A DNA stretch of 64,000 nucleotides from Siniperca chuatsi (taxonomy: Eukaryota; Chordata; Actinopteri; Centrarchiformes; Sinipercidae), in assembly GCF_020085105.1 (NCBI RefSeq), contig NC_058044.1:34622952-34686951 (forward strand). The letters are read 5' to 3'. Made by a program: the position numbers and the translations under genes. Below are positions 34,183-46,579 of the stretch, piece after piece. The notes under the pieces are model-generated. The model saw only the letters and a program-made list of their open reading frames with translations, was not told the origin of the DNA and did no database searches. The stretch's first letter is position 1. The number at the start of each line of letters is the position of its first letter.

Positions 34183-35614
34183 CTAGCGTCTGAGAAATTG
34201 TGTAATTGAAATGTGAGCAGTGTTTGTAGGCCCAAATGCAGGAGGTTTGAAACATCTATTCAGACGGAGTTCTGAAAGCTTGTCTAAGTCTGTCAGCCAC
34301 TTCATATATGTCCGGCATGCTTTTTCGTGGATCTCTTCATCCCAACATTTCTTCTCTTGACAGAGATCTCTTAAAATGAGCTTGATGGGTAGTAGGAGTG
34401 GTGCCAAAAAACCCATTGGGTCATACACCGAACTGACTACAGATAAAATGCCCCGTCTTGTGCATGGCTTGTCCGGTAGATGTATTAGGAACCTGAAGCT
34501 GTCAGAACTTGTGCACCACTGCATGCCTAATGCCCGTTCCACTGGTAACTCATCATGCTCCAGATTGAGATCTTTGACTTCAGCCGCTTCAGAAGTTCTT
34601 GAGGACTGTCTGTGTGGCTTCAGGGGTACTCTTTGATGCTGCATCTTCCGCTGTTCTTCTTAATGCATATGACGCACAACTAGGAGAAGATGTAGCACCG
34701 AACAAATGTACACACATTCTGTACTCTTCTGCTTCCACATTCAGATTACCACCTGGCCACCAGAGAAAGCGTAGCATATCCGTGTCCGTGTCTGGAATCC
34801 ACACCTGGTAAAACATGGACTCTATATCTGCCATCATGGCGACAGGCTCCTGTCTGAATCTCAACAATACTCCGATGAGAGTGTTAGTTAAGTCAGGCCC
34901 TTGCAACAACTGGTCATTTAGCGACACACCTTGGTAAGTTGCCGCACAGTCAAAGACGACTCTGAGTTTCCTCTTTTTTGGATGGTAAACTCCATGGTGT
35001 GGAATGAACCATACTCTTCCTTCACTGCGACTCAACTGTTCTTCTGGAATCCTTATTGCGTAGCCTTTTTCCAGTATGTTGTCCATAAAAGCCTTGTACT
35101 CTTGAAAGAAGTCTGTATTCCTACTGAACTTCCTCTTCAAAGAGTTAAGCCTCTGTTCAGCAATACCACGGTTGCATGTTATCTTCACCTTGTCATCCTT
35201 TAAAGGCAACTTGATGCGGAAGTGACCATCCACGAGCTGAGCTGATGTAGTCACTGTATGCATGAACTGTTTGTCATGTTGTGACTGTTCTCGTCTGTCG
35301 TCACATCTTCTTTCTGGAAAATCTGCATTGTAGTGCTTCATCAGCATGTCTTCAACGCTTATCACAGAAATACGGTTGACAAGGAAACTTTGACTTTTGC
35401 CATCATCTGATTCTTTCTCTTGGCATCTGCTGATTGGCCCATTGACGACCCAGCCAAGAGCTGTCTTCACAGCGTATGGCCCGTCGTTCTGGCTATTAAT
35501 GATCTCCCATGGTTCCATGGCTTTGTACGTGTTGACACCGATGAGCAGACCAACTTCTGCTTCAAGTTTTGGGAGATGGACTCGACTCAGGTAAGACCAC
35601 TTCTTCCAATCCAA
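34183..35614 (-). pseudogene. BEL/Pao reverse transcriptase with internal deletion
   Basis: The frame 35614-34589 has GVNTYKAMEPWE, ALGWVVNGP, the fingers region (PHHGVYHPKKRKLRVVFDCA) and motif A (MMADIESMFYQV), and ends at QTVLKNF. The next frame (34644-34183) picks up at EVKDLNLEHDELPVERALGM, beyond the palm. The segment that should carry the catalytic double-Asp box is missing, with the join near 34590, and the frame changes there. The product could not reverse-transcribe. Confidence 0.8.
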
Positions 35615-35674
35615 TCTTTCTTCTGTGGGATGTTGGCCTTTTTTGCAGGTATATCTGCAGGTACTCTTGCTCCT

Positions 35675-36184
35675 CTAAGCCACACACCTCCAGATGGTAA
35701 GTTCATAGCTATTCACTTTCTGTTCTTGCGCTATAGTACAAAGCAGGAACTCTGCCTTTCTGCCCCGCAAATTCAACTTCTTCGCCAATTCTTCAGTGCA
35801 GAAAGTCGCTGTACTTCCTTGATCCAGGAAAGCATAGGTCTTGATTATCTTTGTGTCTTTCTTGTGTTTTATCTGCACAGGTACGATGGGAAGAATACAC
35901 TCACTTTTCCCGGCCCCAGTATGGTCACCTTTTCTGCATCCTGCAGACACGAGAGCACTTGTGACTTCGCTTGTGCTTGGTGACCTGTCGTCTGCACTGT
36001 TGTTCTTTGATGAAGCATCTGTCTTAACAACATGCAAGATAGCTGGGTGCTTGAGTGAACACTCTGGACAAGAGGCCCTTTTTTTACAGTCCTTGGACAT
36101 ATGACCTGCCGTCAGACACCCAAAACAAAGGCCGTTCGTTTTCAAGAACTGAATTCTTTCTTTCAGAGGCGAATCTTGTTGCAC
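35675..36184 (-). pseudogene. BEL/Pao zinc knuckle and aspartic protease
   Basis: CFGCLTAGHMSKDC is a C-x2-C-x4-H-x4-C knuckle. AFLDQGSTATFC contains the D-x-G-S active-site form of the BEL protease domain (DUF1758). The frame stops at 35675 before joining RT. Confidence 0.8.
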
Positions 36185-37693
36185 GCATTCAGTGCATGGT
36201 TATTCTGGCAGTAAAGACAGGGACTTTGAAAAACACTTGCTGACTTGGCTGCAAAAGGTTTCTTCTCAGATTGGCCTTTACTGACATTATTTTCGGTAGC
36301 AGACACATTCACAGCAAAGCTGCTTCTTTTAGACTCACTCTTTCTGATGCTTGGTTGCTTTTTTGAGCTGTTCTGACTACTTGAAGTGGAGTCCAGGATA
36401 TCTCCAAATAGCGGGTCATTGGCAATCTTTGCTTGTCGGTACACATATTCCACTAAATCATGAAATCTGGCTCTTTTTCTTGTTCTTTCTTGAATGTCAT
36501 AAGCATAACTTCTCCATCTTTCTTTCAGTTTGAATGGAAGTTTGGATAAAATGGACTTCATGTTGGTAGGATTGTTCATTTCGTCCATGTAGTCCACATC
36601 ATTCACTGTGTTACAACATCCAACCAAGAACAAAGCAAACGCATTCAATCCTTTTCTGTCTTCTGGCCTTATCTGAGGCCATTCCATAGCCTTTTTGATA
36701 TAAGCTGTAGCGATGGTCATTTCATCTCCATAGTGACGATCAAGCAGTTCCCTAGCTTCTTTATAAGCTCTGTCGGGTTTCATGTGCTCGCAGCTCCGAA
36801 TGAGATCAAGTGGCTCTCCACTCGTGAACTGTTCGAGGTAGTACAACCGGTCCTGATGACTGTCTGTTTTACTGTCGATAGCATGCTCGAATGCCCTTAT
36901 GAAAGATCTGTAAGTCAGAGGATCTCCTGTAAACGTGGATATGTCTCTTTGTGGGAGTTGAGACACACTCTGTTGTTTAATGAGCATCTCGGTGACTTCG
37001 TTTTGACGCTGTAACACTTTGTGCAGGCTATCTGTAGAAAAATCAGTGTGATCATGATGAGTAAGATGCGGCGTGCTGCTGACAGCATCAAACCTTGACG
37101 ATGATTTTCTTCTATCTGAAGCACCAACTTGAGTGGCTGGCTTTGGATTGAATGTAAGGGATGTCTTACCAGCTCCACGACGCACATAATCGTCTACATT
37201 GTGTTTTTCTTGTCTATACATCAAGGGTTCATATCTGGGTCCTGAAGGTAGCTCTGACAAATCATGTTTAGATTCATGAGCATCTTCAAAGTCTTCGTAC
37301 ACCTTCAGTGTCTGAAGCAGCAAGCTCAGTTTCAAGATCCAATTGCTCTTTTCTAATTCTCAAGCGAATTTCTTCCTGTTCTATGGCTTCTCTCTTTTTC
37401 ATTGCTGCAGCTCTTGCCAACAGTGCTTCACGTTCAGCTTTAATTCTCAACATTGCAGAAGTAGTACTGGAAGTGTGGCTTACTACTGAGTTAGCTTTGG
37501 ATACACTATCATGTGGCCTAATATCATCTTTCTCATCTTTCAGGACATCTGCAATCCATTCATTTGTGTCTTCTATAAACTGCTGAAATTCCGAATATCT
37601 GTTCTCATAAGCTTCTTGATCCGCTACAGCCTTTTCTGTGAGCTTTGGCGCCCTCTTTTGGTCAACACACGCAGCTGCACTTTCACCTGCCAT
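36163..37693 (-). pseudogene. BEL/Pao gag, one frameshift
   Basis: It starts at ATG 37693 (MAGESAAACVDQ), runs through a coiled-coil-like charged segment (REALLARAAAMKKREAIEQE) to a stop at 37286, and continues from about 37330 in another frame. There FTGDPLTYRSFIRAFEHAID and LYYLEQFTSGEPLDLIRSCE mark the DUF1759-type capsid region. CLYCQNNHALNAC near 36200 is a first knuckle. The frame change near 37310 is the only break in gag. Confidence 0.8.
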
Positions 37694-38193
37694 GTCATGT
37701 CACCTTAAAATCTTCACACAAAATTGTCACAATTCTTAATATTGTCCACAGCTTCTAATCTTCTTGTAAACACTCGTTTAAAAGAGTCACTGATGTGCAG
37801 GATTTATTTATGTCAAGCTCTATGACTTTTAAGATGAAATATCCAGTGAACACTTACTGCCACTTCTGGACGATGGCTAATAAAGACATGAAGAAAATAT
37901 CAGAACTGTTCATTCAGTGTAATTCAGCCGACGACTCACTCTCCAGGTAGGCTACCTCTGGCTTTCTTTCTGTATTCTTTTGCTGCAATGTAGTTTTCGT
38001 CCATATTGGTCCGTTATCTTTGTTAGCAGCCGCTAGCAAGTTTCCCTCAGATCCGCCCAGTCGATTAGCTCGCCGTCATCACGAGTGTCTTTTTCTTTAG
38101 CGATCTTCTCATGCGGCTCGTCTTTTTGCTTCGTCGAGCAATCTTCTGAATTTACTCGAAAGTTTGACTATCGAGCAGTCTTTTGACTTTGGT

Positions 38194-38572
38194 TGTGAGT
38201 GCAACAAGCTAACTCACTAGCCCAAGACTTCAATGTTCTTCTGTACTCAACACAAAACGTCAGTGAATAAAAGTCTCGAATCCAAAGTTCTTCGTTTGAC
38301 TGTTTAATTAATCTCGCAACATAAAAAATTTAAAACTTAGGATCTTAACTTTTCTTACAAATTAACTGTGTAGTTCCGTATAGGTCAAAAGACTGTGTTG
38401 CTCCAGAGTCCAGTGGCTTCTGACTGTTTCGCAGGGTTCTATTTCTTTTGTGCTAAATCTAACAGCTAATCAAATTGCATTATACTAGATCACTGGCTAA
38501 CTGTTTACATTCCAATTTCTACATTTCATTTAAACTCAAAATATTATTACTTCCATAGAAATGGCTTCAACA
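38194..38572 (-). repeat. BEL/Pao 5' LTR
   Basis: Same ends as the other LTR (TGTGAGTGCAACAAGC ... GGCTTCAACA). It is shorter because of a 31-bp deletion near 38530 and a 3-bp deletion near 38308. Confidence 0.85.
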
Positions 38573-38577
38573 CACTG

Positions 38578-39170
38578 ATATGTGACAGAAGTTTGCCTCA
38601 CTGCACCCTTTGGTCAATTCAGAAGTCTGTCACTCTATATTTTTAATATATGCAAAATCAATTAAGATCTATATATTCTAGTCTTCATTCAAATGCTACC
38701 AAAACTGACACAGACAGACAATGAGTCTGCAGTGACATTCAATGTCTTACTGTAATTAGTACTGTATGCATAACATTTTCTTTTTTGCTCAGTGTTGGAT
38801 CAAACTTCACCAAAATATCTGACAATACACCCGAAACCAGCAGAATGACGAGTGAATTTTCTCACCAACATTTTGACTATAGGCTGGCACGTGATGTCAT
38901 TGCCTCACATTGTAAGAAGGTGTGTCGAAACCATATCTTCTCATTGAATAGTCCAGTGCTTTAAGATCGTTCCACTTCTGTGCCCCTTTTGGATCTAAAG
39001 GTTGTGGGTTTGAACCCTGCTAAGGGTAGCACTCAGTAGAGTTGAAGGTGAAAAAAACGCAGACACACACAGGTGTTCCCAATCTGCTGACTGAGGCACC
39101 AAAACACAGTCCTTCTGATAAGACCCCCCTCCCCCTCTCTTTCTCTGGTTTTAACTGTTCGTCACTTCAA
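38578..39170. other. Unassigned stretch between BEL and gag-like element
   Basis: No gene is recognised. TTTGAACCCTGCTAAGGGTAGC near 39010 is faintly like a tRNA B-box context but has no A-box partner. Confidence 0.35.
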
Positions 39171-39174
39171 ACCT

Positions 39175-39966
39175 TCAGCTTTCATTCACAACCAAATTTC
39201 GTACAGAGCATATCTGGACCAAACCGTGATGTGATCCAGCAAGGAGTCCTAGTCCAGGGGGCTGCTGTGATCCAGCAGAGACTGGAGGCCGCCACGGCAG
39301 CGTCGGCTCTGGGGCGCTGGGCAGCGACGGCTCTGGGGTGCTGGGCGGTGGTGCAGGCAGCTGGGCAGGCGAGCAGCTGTGGGAGCCATGCTTCCTCCTG
39401 GGGGGCTTACTAGAAGGTGCCAAGACAGCAACAGACTGAGGTACCACCTGGTTTGCAAGCTGAGATGCTGACTGGAGACTAGCACACAGGAGGCAAGCAT
39501 GCAGGGATATGAGCTGGGGACCAGCAGGCTGATGACTGGCAGACCAGGGTGCAGACTGATGACTGCGAGGACCAATGAGAGCCAGGCAGGAACCCAGGTA
39601 TGGGTTCGGAACTGGGACCGGTTCGAGACAGGCAGATTGCAGGCTCATGTAACCAAGCCTGACTGATAAAGGGCTAGCAGTCAGGTAGTCTAGCTGCTTG
39701 CTAGCGGGCCAGGAGTCTGGCTGGTAAACAGGCTGATGAGTTGCAGGCTGGGGTGTCTGGGTATAGAGTTAGTCCGTGAGCCACTCAGGGATGGCCTCCC
39801 TCAGCCCAGGCCATGTCAAAAATCTTGCTTCTACCCAAAATCCGATTGCCTCTCTGTGGGACTCGTCTCTTATTTCTTCCCATATGTCCTTGAGGCACGT
39901 CAAGTCATGGACCAACTGGTCCACATCCTCAGAAAAGTCTGCTGGGTCCATGATTGGACGGATCAT
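39175..39966 (-). pseudogene. Retroelement gag-like ORF with one in-frame stop
   Basis: Minus strand: MDPADFSEDVDQLVHDLTCL, KDIWEEIRDESHREAIGFWV and TWPGLREAIPEWLTD end in TAA at 39771-39769. The same frame stays open to 39175 with a Pro/Ser/Gln-rich tail. Upstream on that strand, GCATTTGGGTCCTCATACTG and the ATCCGTCCAATCATGGACCC start context resemble the 5' region of fish Gypsy-like elements (an M-D-P start). I recognise no pol part. It is probably a non-autonomous LTR-type element cut off at about 40030 by the LINE. Confidence 0.45.
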
Positions 39967-40028
39967 TCTGTTGTACGGGGTGCAGTATGAGGACCCAAAT
40001 GCAGATGATGAGGAAGCGGTATGTGGAT

Positions 40029-40880
40029 GAGAAACTTGTATCTAAGCAGCTTCTTGCTGCTGTGGAAAATAATAATACCTTTGAAAAGTTCCAATCTGGC
40101 TTTCGTCAACACCACAGCACTGAAACAGCCCTCCTCAAAGTCACCAATGACCTTTTAATGAATGCAGATGCAGGCATGTGTTCAATTCTTGTGCTGTTGG
40201 ACTTAAGTGCTGCCTTTGATGCAATTGATCATGGCATTCTTTCAGATAGACTGAGGCACTTGGTGGGCATATCTGGCACTGCACTAGACTGGTTCTCATC
40301 TTATCTGTCCAATAGGAAATTCTGTGTCAGCATTAATAACTTCATGTCATCCTTCTCCCATATCAACTACGATGTGCCTCAAGGTTCAATTCTGGGACCA
40401 ATACTGTTCTCCTTGTACATGCTTCCTTTGGGTGATGTAATCCGCAGACATGGTATTTCTTTTCATTGTTATGCGGGTGACATGCAGTTGTACCTCCCTG
40501 TCAAGCCCACTGACCTTAGTACACTGAGTTCTCTGCAGGACTGCCTGTCTGACATAAAAAAATGGATGTCAATACATTTTCTTCAGCTCAACTCAAATAA
40601 AACTGAAATCCTTGTTATTGGGCCCCAACTCATCACTAAAAAAATACTGCCATCTACTCGTAACCTGCCACAACATATCAAGCCTGTTGCAATAAATCTG
40701 GGTGTCTGTTTGATAGCAATTTATGTTTTGAGCAACATATCACTAAGCTTGTCCAATCATGTTTTTATCACCTCAGAAAAATTGCAAAAATACGATCTAT
40801 TTTAACTCTTAGTGATGCAGAAACTGTTGTGCATGCTTTTATCTCCTCACGCCTTGATTATTGTAACAGCCTGTTCACTT
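40029..40880 (+). pseudogene. LINE family B reverse transcriptase
   Basis: From [16 protein letters not shown] the frame is open through [31 protein letters not shown] (motif A), [16 protein letters not shown] (motif B), [12 protein letters not shown] (motif C, where the usual A-D-D reads A-G-D) and [14 protein letters not shown]. After a frame change near 40700, LSDAETVVHAFISSRLDYCN and SLFT follow, to 40880. There a 577-bp insertion begins, and the LINE goes on at 41465. The A-G-D change alone would kill the polymerase. Confidence 0.85.
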
Positions 40881-41457
40881 ATAGGGCACGGCTAATTATG
40901 TATGATTGGATAAATGTATGTTTACGCCTTTAATCACAGATTGAGTCATCCAAATGATTTGAATGTTTTACAGGAAAAGAGAGGGATTTTGATATAAAAA
41001 CACAAATATATTTGGCATGTAGCCTACCTGTAGAGATAAACAACTGAGGGACGCAGGATTAGAACTTGGAAAATGTATTTTCAATATCACTGTGTCTTTA
41101 AATCAATCTCTTGGTCTGGAGTTGGAATGCTTAGGACCAAATTCAGAGACCATATGTCTGATATATACTTAAAGTGACTGGTTAACCTTTTCAGGGCAGG
41201 AAATATGAATATGTGACAAAATGACAAAAGTGTATCACTGTAAATATAACAGATATATATATAACAGAATCTATCATCACACTTGCTCTTCATGAATCTG
41301 TGCATATTGTTTTACCCATAGCAGATGTACTGAAACACTTCAGTTTGGGGAAATCGACGTTACCTGATGTAACTGCAGTTTTATGAGAATGCGCACAGCC
41401 TTTTTTTGGCAGTTGCTATTGGTTACCCCGATGACACATACAGTACTGTACAGTACA
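40881..41457. mobile_element. 577-bp insertion in LINE family B with TTCACTT duplication
   Basis: TTCACTT at 40874-40880 recurs at 41458-41464, and the LINE reading continues across the gap (…NSLFT / CLNQKTV). The insert starts ATAGGGCACGGCTAATTATG and ends TACAGTACTGTACAGTACA. It has no long ORF and no matching ends. A TATATATATAAC run lies near 41250. The same insert lies at 50865-51438. Confidence 0.7.
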
Positions 41458-42053
41458 TTCACTTGTCTTAATCAAAAAACTGTGTAACGACTGCAGACTG
41501 TACAGAACTCAGCTGCTAGGCTGTTTACCAGGACCAAGAAGTACGACCACATCACACCTGTTTCAGCCTCTTTACATCGGTTCCCTGTTTGTTTCAGGAT
41601 TGATTTTAAGATCTTGTTGATTATTTTTAAGGCTCTTCATGGCCTGGCCCCAGATTATATTTTAGACCTTGTAATCCCTTATGAACCTTCATGTAGTTTG
41701 AGATCTTTAGGTAGGGGTCTCCTGTCTGTTCCTGAGTCCAGGATGAAAACAAAGGGGGACAGAGCTTTTGCTATCAGGGCTCCGAGGCTCTGGAACAACC
41801 TACCCGAAGACATGAGGTTGTCTGAGTCAGTGTCTTCGTTTAAGTCTCGTCTCAAAACACATTTTTATCTGAAAGCAGATCCTGATTTTACCTGAACTGG
41901 CTGTTTATTTTATTGCTTTTGTGTATTTTATGTATTTTTTTTTTAATATTTTGTCATTCACTGTGGTATTTTATTTCTTTTGTTGTGAAGCACGTTGTAC
42001 TTTGTTTTGATAAGTGCTCTATAAATAAAGTTTTATTATTATTATTATTATTA
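41458..42053 (+). mobile_element. LINE family B C-terminus and 3' end
   Basis: RLQTVQNSAARLFTRTKKYD, then FKALHGLAPDYILDLVIPYE, APRLWNNLPED and SVSSFKSRLKTHFYLKAD end at a stop near 41893. A short 3' UTR with TAAATAAAG and a (TTA)n tail ends at about 42053. Confidence 0.8.
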
Positions 42054-42157
42054 AATGCCGGGAAACTGGACACGGGAACAAGGTACAATGAAAATGCACA
42101 TGACAGCGACACATGACAGTGACACACAACACACAACAGCCACAGCCACAGCCACAG

Positions 42158-42191
<34 letters not shown>

Positions 42192-42415
42192 CAGGAACAC
42201 AATGATCCGACAATGAACAAAGGACAAGACCTGGACTAAATACCCTAAGGAAGGGGAGACAATGAGACACAGGTACAAACAATCAAGGAAGGGCCAACAA
42301 TCAAAACTGGAGGGAAAGCAAACAAAGCCCGGAAGCAAAACCACAAGACACACAAGGGGAGGAGAACACTACAAAATAAAACAGGAAATATGACTAAACC
42401 TCAAACTATAACACA
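42054..42415 (-). repeat. LTR-like repeat with (CCACAG)n and (CA)n
   Basis: It shares CAATCAAAACTGGAGGGAAA, GCAAACAAAG and ACTACAAAATAAAACAGGAA with 19215-19305. Internal (CCACAG)4 at 42137-42161 runs into a (CA)n run to about 42188. Confidence 0.45.
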
Positions 42416-44049
42416 TAGTTACAGGTATTTCCTTTATGTCTGCATTTACTGTGTCATAATTAAATATGTTAAATGGACAATTATTCAGCATTTGGTCAGT
42501 AACAACTGACTTTTTGAATAACTTTGTATTATGTTATTGTGCTGTTTCTTTGTTTTGACCTGCCAAGGGACTCCAGATGGAAATTATCTTAATGCTATAA
42601 TCTGGTACGTTGCATCAAATGATGACATTAATGTTTTAAACTGTACATGGTCCCTTTTAAATAAAATAAATACATTTAAAAAAGAACATTTTTAAACATT
42701 ATCAAACAATATTAAAGTAACAATTACTAAAATAAGACAAAATCACACAGTATTGAAACATACCTTAATGACCAATAAGTTTCAGTGCAGACTGTATGGT
42801 AGTAGTGAATGAAACTTTGTTCAAACTCACGATATGTTTGACTAGACATACAAATGTCCTTAAAAGTAGACAATTGTTTTTCTTGAAGGTTTTGGTGCAA
42901 AATGCAAATAAAAGAATCTCTTAAACCCTAGCCCTAGGAAAAAACGTACGTAAACGTAAAATAACATACCCAAAATGAGTCAGAAATAGCTCCCCAATCA
43001 GAAGGCTTATATGCATATTTCTGGTCTCCTTTGATATGTCAGAGGCTAAGGAATATGAATCCACTGTAAGTAAACCTATTTCCAGCCCCGAGACACAGAC
43101 TGTGTGTCCATATGGACGACTGCAGTAACGCCGACTGCCGTTTCTTCCCCATGCAACGCAAATGGGTACATGCCAGCTGGAATGGACTCAACATGTCCCA
43201 GAGACATTTGAGTAGTAAGTATTAATGGATTTATGCGACCAGACACAACTTTTGATTACATAAACAGCAAAGGTAAGACACAATTTATAGTTGTAAATAT
43301 AAAAACGGAAGTTTGTTCTTATTGTGACAGGAGCTACACTGCTGGAATCTGTGGAATTTCAGTGTTCATTCCAGGTGTCGTTTGTGTGGATAGCGCGAAA
43401 TGAAAGCTGTCAGGAGCGCTGTGACTGCAGGCATGCACCTTGTTCAGATAGAATACTTGTAGCTACACACTCAGTCAGTTGCTTGGTGTTTGACTTGTGT
43501 TTGCTTTAGGTAAAAATGGTTAAGTGGGTGTGCAGCATGAATATGTTGCTACATGGTTAGCATGCCCTTGTATGGTGTTTGTTGCGAGATGCACTGGCTG
43601 GTACCGGGGGCGCTTGGGCTCAGGGGTTTTAAATGAAAGAAATAAAACAGATTACGCAGGCTTCATGTTCAATGTGATGAATAACACAATTGAGGCAGTC
43701 TTTTGATCTGTCTGTTAATTGATTGTCAGCTTGTACAGAAATGAGTGGAAACCAATGGCTGCCTGGGGAACTGTATAAGCTATACTTTACTCTGGAAACT
43801 GGCCAGCACAACTGTTCAGTATACATGCAAACACACTGCTATGGCCCTTTAAGACTGTGACAGCTGCGTGTTCACAGCATAGTGTCACAGTTTTGGGACC
43901 TTGCACATGATATATTGTTACTGTAAACTGATTAGAGCATATTGCCTACGCTTGGCAACTTGCGTTGTGTGCGCCATGTGTCCATGAACGGATCACCCCC
44001 TAATCGTCAGTTCATTCTACATATTTAATAGACTTTCAGCACAGTCTCA
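42416..44049. other. Unassigned stretch upstream of the second MS4A gene
   Basis: I find no coding exon. Short ORFs have no family signature. Confidence 0.35.
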
Positions 44050-44405
44050 CTCTGACGGTATCATTTAGGATTGTCTAGTTATTAGATTAGAAAGCACGAA
44101 ATGTCTCATTCCTACCTTTATCTCTCTGTTCTCCTTTATAAGTTTAGGCTTCTTACGACCACTCCTGATTTTGAGTGCGCCTCCCTGCCTTCTCTTGTTG
44201 TTGTGTGTGTGGTGGAGAGAGAGAGACTGTTCTCTGTCTCTGGATGAGATCCAGCAGAGCTCCTCCTTCCCTTCCGTTGCTACTTTCATTCCAGGAATCT
44301 TTTTCTTGTCCGGATTTTTACCGTTAAAAGTTCATCAGAAGGACAGGACCATACCAACCCTGTTGGTCTCATCCAGAGACATCTCTGTACTAACTTCTAG
44401 TCGAG
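44050..44405 (+). promoter_or_regulatory. Candidate non-coding first exon of the plus-strand MS4A-like gene
   Basis: AGTCGAG/GTGAGT at 44399-44411 is a strong donor, about 2.2 kb before the first coding exon. That coding exon has an acceptor only four bases before its ATG and so needs an upstream exon. The 5' limit and promoter are not seen. Confidence 0.3.
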
Positions 44406-44411
44406 GTGAGT

Positions 44412-46570
44412 AACCCCCTGCTTATAGAACATAGTTAGATTATTTAAATGTTATGTGTTGTTAATGATATGTTGTGTGAAAGTGTCCATAAGCAGGACAG
44501 GGACACATAAGGTTGTCATATTCAGTATTTGGTGTCAGAGACAGCGGTGCTGTGGCAGGTCTGCACCTTGCATGGTGGCTCGCTGCCGTCGGTGTGTGTC
44601 TGTGTGTGAAAGCGCTGAATGCAACTAAGTGCATGTCTGTGTCTGCATGGCTGCAGCTGGCTCTACCAATACACAAACATTTTAATTGTGTTTCCCACAA
44701 ATTCTGCTGCTTTGTGACCTCGTCTCACGTTGTATGTAAACTCTGACTTAAGAGGATAACCATGTTGTTAGCTGTGTTTGTTAAGGACATGGGGACCCAC
44801 TTGGAAATCCTCAAACTCTTAGATGCCCACACTGATAAGCATATGGTTAGTGAAGCTGCATCAGATGAACCAACAGATGGATAAATGTGTGCATGAAGAG
44901 AATCAAGTGACTTTGTTTCTAGACTAGTGATGGCCAAAATGTTCCCCTCACTTATCATTTCATCATCAACCTCCCCCCTCCCCCCCCAGTCCCCACCCTT
45001 TCTCTCCTCTTCCTCCCACCACATCTGCTTTTCATCCTGCTGCATTCCTGTCTTTCCTAAGAGGATTCTGGCATGTGGTTTTGATGAAGTAACACACTCA
45101 CACACTTTTCTCTCTTTCAATACCTCATTTTGTTCTCTGTCCCTCAATCCCTTCCTCCCAGCCCAAACAGACACAGCAGAAACACACATGAATAATCTTG
45201 CATGAATCCAACACACACACGCTGCAGCGTTTCATTGGTTTCCCACTGTCCTCGGCCCTCTCCAGTGGTGTGTGTCGGGCTCATGTGGTCTGCCTCTGTT
45301 GTTCTTTGGGTCTGTTCATGTCTTTGCTTTTCTTGTACAGTCTGCTCCTCTTTCTCTCTGATTCTGGTTTTTCAGTTTTCAAACATTATTCACTATTGAC
45401 AACATTAATTCTCTAGAAAAGATTTTTTTCTACATATTGTAATGTGGGCAAAATCAGAGGGAACAAATTTCCTCGAACTGTTGAACGTAAGGCTTTAACA
45501 TTTCAACAGGTGCTCAGTCTGGATGCATCTGCTGTACTGTTTACATTGCGGAGGGATATCAGTAGAGAGCCACAACACAGGAGGTTCTGCTATCAAATCC
45601 ATACGTCTGACTGCTACATTTGAATCATGGCGGTGGGCTTACGCCATCAGTGCTGTGCTCACTCACTTGCTGCATGTTGCCAAATTAATATGATGTGATG
45701 TAAATTATTATTGCTGCTGGGGAACAAAACATTATGGTGAGCTGTGGAAGAAGGGTATATCCCTATAACTATGGCTATAAAATAGTTATGGGTATGTTTT
45801 TACATACTATATACATACTATAATAAAATACTGGGGGAGACTAATGTAGTTTGGATCCTGTGTAGGATCCATTCGAGGATCAAATCGGATGTCAAAGAAT
45901 CACCTCTTATGTCCTGTCATATCATCAGATCATAAACAATGAAGGGGCAGAATGCATATTCTTACACTGAGAACCAAACTTTATTAAGGTTCAGTGGGCG
46001 AAATTTAGTGGAAAGAGCAGTGTGGCAAGCTATTCTTACAAATTACATTTCAATGAAATAATTATTTAATATGTTTTGGGTAGTTAACAAAGTATTTACA
46101 GTGTCATTTATTTCTAGGTCCCTCCTAAATGTAAATTTGTTACCCACTCATTCCCTGTACTCCTTCCCTCCTTTAGCTACCAGTATGTACCCTGTAGCTA
46201 TTTCATTGGTAGCCCATATGTGCGAAATATTTACACTGTGATTCATGGGCCCTAATCTATATCCTATATATCCTGTATATGTGCATTGTAGTCCTCTGAC
46301 TAGGCCTCCCCATCCTCTGCTGCCAGGAGCTTCCACACACAATCTCTGAGTATCTCCGAGTTTTGCACTCGCAGGGCTGAGGACTGAGGGTCTTAGAGTC
46401 CAGCAGAGTTCACTTGGCCGGTGATAGCGGGTGGAATTTGAAATGTACTGTTTATGTGTTAATATTGACGGTAATCTAGAGTGGTATGTACTTGGTTTGA
46501 TTCTAACAAAAGTGGACTTGTGGAAAACATCTCTTCACTTCAGATCAGTTCTACTGTTGTATCTGTCGAT
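44412..46570. other. Presumed 5' intron of the MS4A-like gene
   Basis: No repeats or exons are recognised, apart from a C-rich run near 44970-44990. Confidence 0.35.
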
Positions 46571-46579
46571 TGCAGTAAC

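Larger units (their letters stand above)
31462..38572 (-). mobile_element. BEL/Pao LTR retrotransposon, defective
   Basis: Two LTRs (31462-31874 and 38194-38572) flank a minus-strand gag-pro-RT-RNaseH-IN region in BEL/Pao order. The 5-bp target duplication CACTG lies at 31457-31461 and 38573-38577, so both copies still sit where they inserted. The LTRs differ by a 31-bp gap, a 3-bp gap and scattered bases. The polyprotein is broken by frameshifts, and the RT active-site region is deleted. No envelope gene is seen. The element lies about 1.1 kb upstream of the MS4A start exon and in the same orientation. Confidence 0.9.

Noticed and set aside
44171..44413. 80-codon ORF with a hydrophobic start as a secreted protein or MS4A coding exon
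   Set aside because: It runs through a donor site into the intron and does not join the 46580 exon in a supported way; better seen as 5' UTR.
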